Positions 1 to 8,992 of a stretch of DNA of 64,000 nt are shown here, one piece after another; position 1 is the stretch's first letter, and the number at the start of each line of letters is the position of its first letter. The notes beneath the pieces are model-generated. The model saw nothing but the letters and a program-made list of their open reading frames with translations. It was not told where the DNA came from and made no database searches. Both the position numbers and the translations under genes were made by a program. The DNA is taken from NCBI GenBank assembly GCA_965225955.1, contig CBDDBX010000017.1:1-64000 (forward strand), given 5' to 3'. The DNA comes from CBDDBX01 sp965225955. Its GTDB lineage: Bacteria > Acidobacteriota > Aminicenantia > UBA2199.

Positions 1-1
1 G

Positions 2-268
2 AGAGTCAGTGATATTCCTTCTGAATTTACTTTACCGGAGCACCTTACAGGAAGGGAAGAGGATATGCTGCTCAGAGGTGGTAGCTGTGTAATCGGGCCG
101 GATGGTGATTTTATTCTTGAACCACAGTTCGGAAAGGAAGGGGTTATTTTCTGTGATATTGACAATCCTGACCAGATTCTGGAAGAAAAACTAACTCTTG
201 ATACCTCAGGGCACTACAACAGACCTGACGTTTTTAAAATGATAATTAATAGAGAAAGAGAATCCTGA
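2..268 (+). CDS. Nitrilase-superfamily C-N hydrolase, C-terminal fragment (cut by window edge)
   Basis: The reading frame is open from base 2, so the first visible Met (base 65) is internal and the true start lies outside the window. The 88 visible residues contain a LRGGSCVIGPDGDFILEP stretch and a GHYNRPDVFK stretch, both typical of the C-terminal end of nitrilase / carbon-nitrogen hydrolase enzymes. These enzymes hydrolyse nitriles or amides with a Glu-Lys-Cys triad, but none of the triad can be seen here because it lies upstream. Substrate cannot be judged. The family assignment rests on these two motifs and is fairly secure; the distinction between nitrilase and amidase is not. Confidence 0.75.
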   Translation, partial: RVSDIPSEFTLPEHLTGREEDMLLRGGSCVIGPDGDFILEPQFGKEGVIFCDIDNPDQILEEKLTLDTSGHYNRPDVFKMIINRERES

Positions 269-278
269 TAGATAATCA

Positions 279-307
279 GGAGCTGAAAAGGAGGTCCCTT
301 CAGCTCC
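279..307. terminator. Hairpin between convergent genes, possible terminator
   Basis: GGAGCTGAA (279-287) pairs perfectly with TTCAGCTCC (299-307). It lies between the stop of the nitrilase gene and the stop of the minus-strand VWFA gene. No clear U-run follows on either strand, so termination is inferred from position and stem only. A shorter alternative hairpin (CCTGAT/ATCAGG, 264-280) overlaps it. Confidence 0.4.
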
Positions 308-316
308 ATGAACGGT

Positions 317-1895
317 TTATTTGATTGGTTTTATTGGCGCTATGGCACACTTCATCGCTTTGTAATCCACAAAAACAATAAAGTGGGAAATATCCCGACC
401 CGTAAGTTTATATTTCATGTATTTTGATGGAACCTTTGACTCAATCAGCATATTGATGTTTCTGTCTTTTTTGAAGGTTACTTTGAAAATATCCATCTTG
501 TTCTTCTGTAGCTCCTGAGGAGTAGTAATTGTAACTTTCCAGTCAGAACCGGACTCTTCCCTTGCGACTTCAGGGTCCTGGAGCAGTTCAAAGCCTGCAT
601 AATCACCATTAACAAGCATATCAACTATAAAGATCTTCTTTTCTGTTTTATTAAGCTGCTTGTAATTAGTAGCAGCTTCGGTAAATTTAATTGTGTTCAG
701 TTTTGTACCAGGTTTTTTACAGATAACTTTCACACGATTCTTTCTCTTTTTAAATACCTGTGAATTGTATGCTAACTCGTAATAAGCAGAAGTGCTTTTT
801 GTAATCTCTTTAAAAACTACTTTAGGGTCTGAACCGGCAAAATATTTACCACCACTCATTGAGGTTATAGATGACAGGGTCATTGAACCTGAATTAAGGG
901 TGTCTGGTACACGGCCACTCTGGGGATTGATGCTGTAGAGAAGACTGCCGGCTGTATTTATGTGTTTCGCAATATTTATAAGAACCTGAACATATCTGCG
1001 TGAATACTGACCTGAACTATCGTTTGTCTCTTTAAATGTATAATCCATAATTGAGCCGTAAGCCTGCCCCTGAAGAGGATCTGCTGTAGGATCAACATCG
1101 CTGTTCAGCAGTGCTCCCTGAGCTATACCCTCTGAGAAGAGGAAGCATATTTTAGGCTGCTTAATTGAAGTCAGCATATATTTCAGGCGCTGAAAGAATG
1201 TTTCATACTGAAGTATTGTATGTCTGTAAAACTGGGCTTCGGCTTTTCTCATATCAGTGTAAGGCATGTTACCCTGTCCTCCATTGGTTGCATCCTGATC
1301 TCTTGGATCCCATAGAGGAAGAGAGGCATCTTTTCTTAGCATTCTTTTTTGAAAACTCAGCATCTCTTGTGAGAGCTGGTGTGGGAGTTATTTTGTCAAT
1401 GGCTTCCATTAGAACACTTACTTTTCTGGTTATAGGAGAAAAGGTTTTAACACCTTTAATCAGATCCAGCTGCACAATAAGAAAATTGTGTCGTCCTTTA
1501 TCAGCTACAATCATCTTTTTCATAAGCTCTTTTGAGTTGAACATACCATTACGGCTATTAAAAATATTATCCAGAATAAGAACCTGTACTTTCTGTGAAG
1601 GTCTTTTTTTTCTTATAATCTTTTTATGTGTAATCTTCTTCTCAATGGCTTTTTCAGTAATTGAATGATTAATGAACTGGAACGGTATTGAGCGTCCGTT
1701 TATCAGAAGCTTAAAATCCTTCTTCTTTAAATTCATTACAGGAGCTCCATCCCCATCAGTTACATATACGGGAATAATACCCGCTGATACCTGTACTTTG
1801 TGCTTCTCTTTACCAGATTTTTTGTTTTCTGATATTCCTGGCAGAGCCAGGAGGAGACTCAGTACTACAATTAATACTGTCATTTTCCAGTTCAT
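317..1895 (-). pseudogene. VWFA-related secreted protein, copy 1, with +1 frameshift
   Basis: Two overlapping frames (1269-1895 and 317-1363) together make one protein of about 525 residues. The N-terminal half has a signal peptide, a short Ig-like segment (GIIPVYVTDGDGAPVMNL) and the first part of a von Willebrand A-like fold. The C-terminal half continues with KICFLFSEGIAQGAL and SMSGGKYFAGSDPKVVF. The frames join at a run of six A (plus-strand T 1345-1350). With five A the product reads EFSKRMLRKDASLPLWDPRD, which aligns without gaps to RFTNRLLSRTADESLWDARD of the neighbouring copy. The change is therefore one extra A. It could be a real mutation, a phase-variable tract or a sequencing error. 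The family resembles VWFA-related proteins described from Acidobacteria; the canonical MIDAS DxSxS is not evident. Confidence 0.75.
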
Positions 1896-1953
1896 TTGTT
1901 CTCCTTGTAAGGTAGTTTTTCTATGAAGGCGGGGAGGATTACTCCTCCACCTG

Positions 1954-3463
1954 TTAAAATACGATTCTGGTTATTGAGCTGATTTTATCTTCCGGCTGAA
2001 TCATAACCAGAAAGCTCTCTGCATCACGGGGATCAACTTTTACCCGCAGTTTTTTGTTTACTTTCTTCTGTTCTGTAGTGATATTGATCTTAGTTCCTTC
2101 TTTATTGAAAGATACTCTGAATATATCAACCTGTTTACCTTTAAGTTTTGCTGGTATTTCCAGATTAAAAGATTTCTTATCTGTCTCTATCTGGTTACCG
2201 ATTATTTCCATTCCGGTGTTCTGTGCCCCCTTAATCATATCAAGAACAAAGAGCTTTTTTTCCATATCATCCAGTTCTGAATATGTCACAACTCCTCTTG
2301 TTGCCCTGATGGTGTTAAGAGTAATTCCGGGTCTCGTACACTCTACTACAACGCTATTGAGTTTATGCTTATGTTTTGTTGAACTGTAAGCCATCTCATA
2401 GTATGCAGAGGTTGTGTGTTTTATAGTTTTAAAAACGACTTCCGGATCTGAACCTTCAAAGTATTTACCTCCACTCATTCCTGCAATTGAGGCTAATGAT
2501 ACCTGCCCTGAATCCATTGGTTCAGGCATGACTTCGCCAAGAGGGTTTATACCAAACATTATTGAACCCGCAGTATTGATCTGGTGCGCAATTCCCTGGA
2601 GAAGTTTTCAGATGTCTGCTGGAGTATACACCACTGGAATTAGCAGTTTCTTTAAATGTGGTATCCATAACAGATCTTGCAGCCAGGCCTTCGTGCAGAC
2701 TTGAGGATGACTTCATAAGAGCACCTCTGGCAATACCTTCTGAGAACAGAAAGCAGATCTTTGGAGCTTTAATCATTGTTAAGACATATTTCAGCTTACT
2801 AAACATTGCTTCGTACTGATAAGTAGCTGTTTTATAGAATGCCCTGTCAAGATCCCTGTTTAATGTAAAGGGAGAACCAGGATCTCTGGCATCCCACAGA
2901 CTCTCATCAGCTGTTCTTGATAGTAGTCTGTTGGTAAATCTCACGCTATCCAGTACAGATGGTTTAGCATCTACTTTATCTATGGCGGCTATAAGTGTAT
3001 CTGTGTCCCTTGTGATTTCTGAAAGATTTTCAAGACTTCTGATAAGACTCATCCTTAATAGAAGAAATCTGTGCCTTCCTGCGTCATCTTTTATAAACTT
3101 CTTTATCATCTTCTTGGATTTTATGATGCCGTTCCTTGTATTGAACAGGGTATCAATTATAACAACGTGTATCTTTCTGGATATTGTTGCAGGTTTTCTT
3201 TCTCTTTCAACTCTCTTCTTGCTATATAGATTGATGCCGTAATTGATAAACTGGAAGGGAACCTCTTTTCCGTTAATTTTCAGTTTAAGTTCGTGGGGCT
3301 TGAGGTTGTTAACCGGAAAGCCTCCGCTGTCTGTAGCATATACCGGTACGATACCGACAGATATGCCAACTTTGTGCTTCTCCTGACTGGTTTCGGCAGA
3401 TATCATTAAGCCAGGAATAATCATCATCATGATTATAGCTTTTAATAGTGATTTAAATTTCAT
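1954..3463 (-). pseudogene. VWFA-related secreted protein, copy 2, with +1 frameshift
   Basis: Frames 2522-3463 and 1954-2559 form one protein of about 502 residues when one base is removed. The N-terminal part has a signal peptide, a GIVPVYATDSGGFPVNNL segment and the IIDTLFNTRNG strand of the VWA-like domain. The C-terminal part carries MSGGKYFEGSDPEVVF. The join is at a four-A run (plus-strand T 2605-2608). With three A the product reads RHLKLLQGIAHQINTAGS, matching RYVQVLINIAKHINTAGS in copy 1. This is the second adjacent paralogue with exactly one extra A, while the third copy is intact. Translation as written would stop about 25 residues after the shift. Pseudogene, recoding site or sequencing error are all possible. 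Confidence 0.75.
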
Positions 3464-3544
3464 GTGAACCTCCTTGTTCTCAGTCTTTTAGCACCGGTTA
3501 ATACTTGTTAACAAAACGACTCTCTGAAAAGTTGACCTGCTTTT

Positions 3545-5002
3545 TCAGAATTCTATGTACGGACAGATTTTACTATTTGCCGGTACCATGAGAATGAAAC
3601 GTCTTACCTGTGATATTTTTCCGGGTTTTGTAATAACCGGATCTCCCGGAGTGCCTCTCTTTTCTGTAATAAGAATAGTTCTCTTTAAGATATTAAAAGA
3701 TATCTGGTAGATATCGGATTTTATATTTTTCATTCTGGCAGGAAGCTTAAGTTTCAAAGCAAGTTCGCCATTGGTTTTGAGTTTACGTGAAAACGGCACT
3801 CTTATTTTTCTGTAAGATTCAAATTCCCTGTTTCTTATAAGTTCAGATACAAAGTGCCTCTTCTCGTTTCTACTCATTTCTGAATATGTGGGAACTCTCA
3901 TAATTGTTTCTGTATTCCTTATTCTTATACCGGATCTGCGACATCTTATTTTGACAGAATTCTTTCTCTTCAGCTTTTCATTACCCCTCAATGTGTATGC
4001 CAATTCGTAATATGAACGCTTCTGATCTGATATACTTTTAATAAATTTGTTTTCCTGTAGACGGGATGAGTATTTTCCACCTGTTAATCTGGCAAGAGCT
4101 TTAAGGCAGTGCTCTCCCTGATTGGCAGATCTCATTGATATATTGTTTGCCGATGGATTGAATGTATATAGAACTGAACCTGAGGCCTGTATAAGGGCTG
4201 CAAGCCTTACTATGGTATTCTGATACTGATTGTAATCTGCCGATACTTTTCTGTAACTCCTTTTAAGGAAAAAATCGAGTTTAATTCCTTCAGAAATGAG
4301 TATACAGGTCTTTCTTGAGGAGATCTGTTTTAGTAGATATCTGAGGTTTGAGAAAAGTTTCCTGTATACAGATACAGAGAATCGGTAAAAATTATCTGGA
4401 GGTTCAACAACAGCCTGTGGTTCAAAACTTGCATCTTTAAAGCCGTATTTTCTGTTAAAGTGGCTCATCGTATTGTTTCTTTTTCTTATACCCATGAGAG
4501 ATTTTTTTATAGATGGTGATAGTTTCAGATTTTCGATATTGTTGATAAGAGATACGGAATCATCTGATCCTCTGGAGATAAATCTTATTCCATTGCTCAG
4601 GTTGAGATCAATAATCATGAAATTTTCTGAATCCGTTTTTTGTCTTATGATTTTTTTCATAAACTCTCTTGAATTTTTCAGCCCCTCAATTGAGTTAAAG
4701 ATTGTATCCAGAATTATAACTGTTGTGGATGGAGGTTCAGTGACCACTTCTTTATCTAAGGCTTTGTCTGCACCGGAGTGTATCGAAAAATTGTTGAAGA
4801 CAAACTTCCTCTCTTTTCCATTAATCCATAATCTGAACTCTTCAGCACACAGATCTGAAATAGGTTCTCCTTTTTTGTTTTCAGCATAAACAGGTATTAT
4901 ACCTGCTGTTATTTTTATCTTGTGTGTCTCATCTCCTGTAAGGGAAAGAGTAAAGAAAACATTGATGATAATGATGGCTTTGATGCAATTTTTAATTGGC
5001 AA
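3545..5002 (-). CDS. VWFA-related secreted protein, copy 3 (intact)
   Basis: This 485-residue protein is the only uninterrupted member of the three tandem paralogues. It starts with a hydrophobic signal segment (residues about 1-23), then GIIPVYAENKKGEPISDL, an IILDTIFNSIEGLKNSREF strand-helix typical of the degenerate VWA fold, a KTCILISEGIKL strand, and a LTGGKYSSRL segment before a beta-rich C-terminus. Metal-coordinating MIDAS residues are not complete. Such proteins are exported and their function is not established. The gene is divergent from the ECF sigma operon at 5207, sharing about 200 bp of upstream DNA, so co-regulation is plausible. Homology to copies 1 and 2 is clear by eye but moderate in the C-terminal third. 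Confidence 0.75.
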   Translation of the reverse strand: MPIKNCIKAIIIINVFFTLSLTGDETHKIKITAGIIPVYAENKKGEPISDLCAEEFRLWINGKERKFVFNNFSIHSGADKALDKEVVTEPPSTTVIILDTIFNSIEGLKNSREFMKKIIRQKTDSENFMIIDLNLSNGIRFISRGSDDSVSLINNIENLKLSPSIKKSLMGIRKRNNTMSHFNRKYGFKDASFEPQAVVEPPDNFYRFSVSVYRKLFSNLRYLLKQISSRKTCILISEGIKLDFFLKRSYRKVSADYNQYQNTIVRLAALIQASGSVLYTFNPSANNISMRSANQGEHCLKALARLTGGKYSSRLQENKFIKSISDQKRSYYELAYTLRGNEKLKRKNSVKIRCRRSGIRIRNTETIMRVPTYSEMSRNEKRHFVSELIRNREFESYRKIRVPFSRKLKTNGELALKLKLPARMKNIKSDIYQISFNILKRTILITEKRGTPGDPVITKPGKISQVRRFILMVPANSKICPYIEF

Positions 5003-5064
5003 TTTTCTCTCCTTATTTTATGTTTGAGTAATTTTCAATAAGAACAAAAAAACAAGATAAAAGG

Positions 5065-5094
5065 TTGACAGCTTTTTGATAAAATTGTTGTTAT
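5065..5094 (+). promoter_or_regulatory. Possible sigma-70 promoter upstream of ECF sigma operon
   Basis: TTGACA at 5065-5070 is followed after 18 nt by TGTTAT (5089-5094), a 4/6 match to the -10 box. The start codon is about 110 nt further on, so a second, ECF-type promoter nearer the gene is also possible. The -35 is perfect but the -10 is weak. Confidence 0.35.
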
Positions 5095-5206
5095 TACACA
5101 ATTCTTATACTTGAGAAACGGTATATGTGAATTAAATTAATCGGATATGGTCAACCATTCCTGCTCTGATTCTGTTATATTAATGATAGGTTAAAGAGCC
5201 TTGAAT

Positions 5207-5782
5207 ATGAACGGTATTAATGAAGAACTGAAACTGGTCAATGCTGCAAAAGAAGGAGATAATTTTGCAATGAGAAAGCTTTATGAACAGAACTATAGTT
5301 CAGTTTTCCGGTTAGCTGGTCGTTATGCCGGTAACAGGGAAGATGCTGAAGATATAGTGCAGGATGTTTTTATTAAAGCTTTTAACTCTCTGAATAAGTT
5401 CAGTTATAAAAAAGGCGGATCTTTTGGTGGATGGATCTATCGTATATGTATTAATCTGTCGATAAATTTTATTAAGAGAAAGAAGAAAATATCAGGAGCC
5501 GGGCAGGAATCCCATTGGGAACCTGTTGCCCATGAAAACTCTCCTGATGAGAAATATCGTAGTAATGAAGTGTATAGAAAAGTTGAAGAGGCTCTGAACT
5601 CATTATCCCCTAAGCAGAAAATGATGTTTGTTCTTAAACATTATGAGGGGTTGAAAATTGATGAGATTGCAGCGAAAATGGAATGTAGTTCCGGTAGTGT
5701 TAAGAAGCAGCTTTTCCGGGCAACAGATAAACTCAGGCAAAGGCTGGACAGAGATCAATTAATCGGAGGAAAGGTAGGATGA
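5207..5782 (+). CDS. ECF-type RNA polymerase sigma factor
   Basis: This 191-residue protein has the two-domain layout of extracytoplasmic-function sigma factors. Region 2 holds NREDAEDIVQDVFIKAF, which binds core polymerase and the -10 element. Region 4 holds LSPKQKMMFVLKHYEGL and a helix-turn-helix ending SSGSVKKQLFRATDKL that reads the -35. A TTG at 5201 lies in frame, but the ATG at 5207 is the better start. The stop overlaps the start of the next gene (ATGA, 5779-5782), which encodes a zinc-finger anti-sigma factor, so the two are translationally coupled and the sigma is probably held inactive at the membrane. The stimulus is unknown. The divergent VWFA cluster is a candidate target. Confidence 0.9.
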   Translation: MNGINEELKLVNAAKEGDNFAMRKLYEQNYSSVFRLAGRYAGNREDAEDIVQDVFIKAFNSLNKFSYKKGGSFGGWIYRICINLSINFIKRKKKISGAGQESHWEPVAHENSPDEKYRSNEVYRKVEEALNSLSPKQKMMFVLKHYEGLKIDEIAAKMECSSGSVKKQLFRATDKLRQRLDRDQLIGGKVG

Positions 5783-6447
5783 AATGTGATTCAGGTAATC
5801 TGCAGCTCTATGTATGGAATGAGCTGAATGATAACTTAAGGCAGAAAACCGAAGAACATCTGAAAAAGTGTGGGAACTGCCGTAAAGAGCTGGCTGAACT
5901 GGAAAATATCTATGGGCAGGTAATGGCTTCTACACCGTCTTTTGAAGAATCTGATTCTGAAAAGATATGGAGTGGCCTTCAGGCTGAACAGCAGGGTAAT
6001 AGAAAAAAGCTGATAGTTTTTTCTCCAGGTATGCTTCTTAAAGCTGCTGTAATTCTGCTGGTTTTTGCAGCAGGTATGTTTGTAGGAAATAGTGGCAGAA
6101 AAGAGATACTTCCTCTCCCTGTTGACAGACCTGAACTGATGAGTAGACTGGGAAACTATTTCAATGATGTGCAGCCTCTTGTTGTAAATCTTGCTAATGA
6201 TGTGGAGCTGGATGATGAAGAGAGAGCTACAGGCCTTATAATAGAGCTTCTTAATAAGAACCGGGATCTTCAGAAAGTTATGAATAGCAAAAAAGATCCA
6301 TATATTAATGATCTGCTTTGTGAAATTGAAATTATTTTAATGGATCTTGGTAAAATAGCAGATAAGAGCAGATGCTCAATTAAAAAGAAAAACGTCGACT
6401 ATGAAGATGTAGCAATGAAACTGAATATGTTCAGTATAGATTTGTAA
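5779..6447 (+). CDS. Transmembrane anti-sigma factor with HxxxCxxC zinc-binding motif
   Basis: The first 40 residues contain HLKKCGNC, the HxxxCxxC signature of zinc-binding anti-sigma domains, which clamp the partner sigma factor on the cytoplasmic side. A single membrane helix (LLKAAVILLVFAAGMFVGN, about residues 84-102) follows. The remaining 120 residues should face the periplasm and are helical with no motif I recognise; they may be the sensory part. The 222-residue gene starts inside the sigma factor stop codon. Identity as the cognate anti-sigma of the preceding gene follows from motif, topology and coupling. Confidence 0.85.
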   Translation: MKCDSGNLQLYVWNELNDNLRQKTEEHLKKCGNCRKELAELENIYGQVMASTPSFEESDSEKIWSGLQAEQQGNRKKLIVFSPGMLLKAAVILLVFAAGMFVGNSGRKEILPLPVDRPELMSRLGNYFNDVQPLVVNLANDVELDDEERATGLIIELLNKNRDLQKVMNSKKDPYINDLLCEIEIILMDLGKIADKSRCSIKKKNVDYEDVAMKLNMFSIDL

Positions 6448-6456
6448 GGAGTGACT

Positions 6457-7443
6457 GTGTTGAGGATAACAATTTTTTCTCTGATTATGCTGTTGTTAAC
6501 AACAGGGCTTATAGCAGGGAATAATAGCATCAAAGTCTATGGTAAGGTTGTTGATGAGCAGGGAAGAATTGTTGCATGGCAGACTCTTGTTCTTAAAAAA
6601 GAGGGGCCTACAAATATAAAAATTGCAGTTTCCACTGATTCAGAAGGTAAATGGAACCGGATGCTTCCTGAATCCGGGAGATGGGCTTTAATAATTAAAA
6701 GAAAAGGTTTTATAACCTATTTCAGAGAATTCAATATTGTTGAGAATGAACAGATAAGAATAAAGGCCAGTCTCAGTACACCTCCGTCAATTAAACAGAA
6801 AGAGATAAGAAAAGCTGTTAACCTGAAAGACTGGAAAACCGCTATAAATAAAGCAACTATCGTTATGGATGCCTACTACTTCTCCAGAGAGAAGACAATT
6901 GTTGAGAGTACTCTCTACTGGCTGGCTTATGCTCAGGGGCACCTGGCTGACAGTTACAGCGATATAAACAGAGTCAAGGAGCTTAAGGAAACAGCTATTG
7001 TTAACCTCAACTATCTTCTGGAAATAAGAGCAGAAGACAGCAAGTGGTTTGATGATGCTATGATCCTGAGAACTAAGTTTGCAGAGCAGCTTTTTAATAG
7101 AGGTGAGAGGCAGTATCTTTCTTTGATAAGGGAAGCAGAGAAGGTGTATGGCAAAGATAATATATATATAAAACTGGCAGCTCTGGATGCGCTTTTGAGA
7201 AATGAACTTGTATCGCCGGATCCTTTGATGATAATTGCAGAACACCATGATAAGAATAGTGTCAGGATTATGGCAGTAAAGATTCTTGCAAGGAAACTGA
7301 ATAGAAGAACAGGTTCTTTTCTGACTCGTATATATTATGATAAGAAAACTCCTGCTATGGTGCGGTTAGCTATATGGCAGTCAGTTATGCAGATAGAAAA
7401 TAAATATCGGTTACGTCTGGATGAGCCATCGCACCTCTGGTGA
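6457..7443 (+). CDS. Secreted protein with carboxypeptidase-regulatory-like domain and helical repeats
   Basis: A signal peptide (about residues 1-20) is followed by a beta-sandwich segment, KVYGKVVDEQGRIVAW ... GKWNRMLPESGRW, of the carboxypeptidase regulatory-like type often found at the N-terminus of envelope proteins. The rest is helical, resembling TPR or HEAT repeats (for example SVRIMAVKILARKLNR near residue 270). The GTG at 6451 overlaps the AAGGAG Shine-Dalgarno, so GTG 6457 is preferred (328 residues). It follows the anti-sigma gene by a few bases and forms the third gene of that operon. It may be an envelope component controlled by, or sensed by, the sigma/anti-sigma pair. The exact function is unknown. 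Confidence 0.7.
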   Translation: MLRITIFSLIMLLLTTGLIAGNNSIKVYGKVVDEQGRIVAWQTLVLKKEGPTNIKIAVSTDSEGKWNRMLPESGRWALIIKRKGFITYFREFNIVENEQIRIKASLSTPPSIKQKEIRKAVNLKDWKTAINKATIVMDAYYFSREKTIVESTLYWLAYAQGHLADSYSDINRVKELKETAIVNLNYLLEIRAEDSKWFDDAMILRTKFAEQLFNRGERQYLSLIREAEKVYGKDNIYIKLAALDALLRNELVSPDPLMIIAEHHDKNSVRIMAVKILARKLNRRTGSFLTRIYYDKKTPAMVRLAIWQSVMQIENKYRLRLDEPSHLW

Positions 7444-7453
7444 TTTTCACCAG

Positions 7454-7482
7454 TTGAAATCATAAATAATCTGATTTAGAAT
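7454..7482 (+). promoter_or_regulatory. Sigma-70 promoter of serine acetyltransferase gene
   Basis: TTGAAA (7454-7459), 17-nt spacer, TAGAAT (7477-7482). The ATG at 7503 is 20 nt beyond the -10, giving a predicted leader of about 13 nt without a clear Shine-Dalgarno. Confidence 0.65.
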
Positions 7483-7502
7483 ACTCTTATTAGCGGGTAT
7501 TC

Positions 7503-8423
7503 ATGAACAAAACAGAAAACATAATTAATAAAGTTACTGCAGAATTAAGCTGCATGGATTCATATGGTTCCGTTTTTAAGAAACCTTTCAGAGATGTTCC
7601 TATGCCATCAATCGACGAATTGCATGGAATAATGGAACTTCTGAAAAAGGTGATCTTTCCAGGTTTCTTTGCTCATTCTGATATGAACGGAGAGGTTGTA
7701 GGTTACTATATAGGTGCAAACCTTGATAAAATTTTCCGTCTGCTGACAGAACAGGTAAAAAGAGGCTACTGTTTCTTTTGTGGAGATGATGCTGACTTCT
7801 GTGGTAATTGTGATGAGAGATCAAAAGAACGTGTTACACAATTTGTTGCCAGGCTTCCTGAAATCCGGAGATTGTTGCTGACAGATGTTGACGCAGCATT
7901 TAAAGGTGATCCGGCAGCAATGACAAAAGGAGAAACAGTATTCTGTTATCCCAGTATCACTGCAATGATTCATCACAGAGTAGCTCATGAACTGTTAATT
8001 CTGGGAGTACCTCTGATTCCAAGGATTTTTTCTGAAATGTCTCATAAAGTTACAGGTATAGATATTCATCCCGGAGCCTCTATTGCTGAAGGATTCTTTA
8101 TGGATCATGGGACTGGAATTGTTGTGGGGGAAACCTGCGTAATAGGCAGGAATGTGACTCTTTATCAGGGTGTTACTCTTGGAGCGAAAAGTTTTCCCAG
8201 AGACAAAGAGGGTAACCTCCTGAAAGGTATCCCAAGGCATCCGGTTGTTGAAGATAATGTCACTATATATGCTGGCTCTACTATTCTGGGACGCATTAAT
8301 ATAGGGCATGACACTGTTATTGGTGGTAATGTATGGGTTACAGAAGATATTCCTGCAGGTTCAAAAGTTTTGCAGAACAGAGCTAAAGTTTCAAATCTGT
8401 TTGGTGATGGAGGCGGTATATGA
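7503..8423 (+). CDS. cysE: Serine O-acetyltransferase (CysE/EpsC type) with Cys-pair insert
   Basis: The enzyme transfers acetyl from acetyl-CoA to L-serine, the first step of cysteine synthesis. The C-terminal half is a left-handed beta-helix of hexapeptide repeats with the diagnostic TGIDIHPGASIAEGFFMDH and VVGETCVIGRNVTLYQGVTL stretches. Upstream, LLTDVDAAFKGDPAA marks the helical N-terminal domain. At 306 residues it belongs to the longer EpsC-like group. An unusual feature is C90-x2-C93-x6-C100-x2-C103, which could bind a metal; I cannot say how common it is in relatives. The gene overlaps the following nitroreductase by four bases (ATGA), so the two are co-transcribed. Confidence 0.9.
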   Translation: MNKTENIINKVTAELSCMDSYGSVFKKPFRDVPMPSIDELHGIMELLKKVIFPGFFAHSDMNGEVVGYYIGANLDKIFRLLTEQVKRGYCFFCGDDADFCGNCDERSKERVTQFVARLPEIRRLLLTDVDAAFKGDPAAMTKGETVFCYPSITAMIHHRVAHELLILGVPLIPRIFSEMSHKVTGIDIHPGASIAEGFFMDHGTGIVVGETCVIGRNVTLYQGVTLGAKSFPRDKEGNLLKGIPRHPVVEDNVTIYAGSTILGRINIGHDTVIGGNVWVTEDIPAGSKVLQNRAKVSNLFGDGGGI

Positions 8424-8929
8424 GTTTCCTTGAGCTTGTGGAAAAAAGAGTGAGTTGCAGAGATTATAAAAAAGATAAGATTGATACATTAACTATTGAC
8501 TATCTTATGAGTTGTACGGCACTGGCACCAAGTGCAGCTAATCGGCAGCCCTGGGAAATAATTCTTGCAGAATCAGAAACTGTAAGAAAAAAACTCAATC
8601 TTAGTTATCAGAGGGAGTGGTTTGCAGATGCTCCACTGGTGGCAGTTTTTGCCGGTATTAAAAATAAAAACTGGATAAGAAGGCATGATGGGGCAGATTA
8701 TCTTCTGTGTGATATTACTATTGCAGCTTCCTATTTTGTACTGGCTGCTGAGGAAAAAGGACTCGGAACCTGCTATATTGCAGCTTTTGAACCGGAGATT
8801 GTTTCCAGAGCTCTTGATCTGTCTGAAGATAAGGTGCCTCTTTTAATGATTTCTGCAGGTTATCCATCTAAAGAACAATCAAAAGTACATGATCGTAAAA
8901 CTATTGGTGAAGTTTTCAAAAAGGCCTGA
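8420..8929 (+). CDS. Nitroreductase-family FMN oxidoreductase
   Basis: This short (169-residue) nitroreductase-fold protein carries the N-terminal RVSCRDYKKDKI and ALAPSAANRQPWEI motifs that contact FMN phosphate, and GLGTCYIAAFEPE near the C-terminus. Such enzymes reduce nitro, quinone or flavin substrates with NAD(P)H and act as dimers in the cytoplasm. The start overlaps the serine acetyltransferase stop. The physiological substrate cannot be inferred from the sequence. Confidence 0.85.
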   Translation: MSFLELVEKRVSCRDYKKDKIDTLTIDYLMSCTALAPSAANRQPWEIILAESETVRKKLNLSYQREWFADAPLVAVFAGIKNKNWIRRHDGADYLLCDITIAASYFVLAAEEKGLGTCYIAAFEPEIVSRALDLSEDKVPLLMISAGYPSKEQSKVHDRKTIGEVFKKA

Positions 8930-8931
8930 CG

Positions 8932-8968
8932 TTCAAATATTTGAAAATTCATCTTAAGCTGTTATAAT
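8932..8968 (+). promoter_or_regulatory. Promoter with overlapping 14-bp palindrome upstream of GGDEF gene
   Basis: TTGAAA (8941-8946), 16-nt spacer and a perfect TATAAT (8963-8968) form a strong promoter. TTCAAATATTTGAA (8932-8945) is a perfect 14-bp palindrome covering most of the -35, so it could be an operator for a dimeric repressor. The regulator is unknown. Confidence 0.6.
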
Positions 8969-8992
8969 TCTTTTGATCAAGGATTTTGTGTT

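Noticed and set aside
1165..1926. Plus-strand open frames opposite VWFA copy 1
   Set aside because: They lie antisense to clearly conserved coding sequence and have no ribosome sites or protein-like features.
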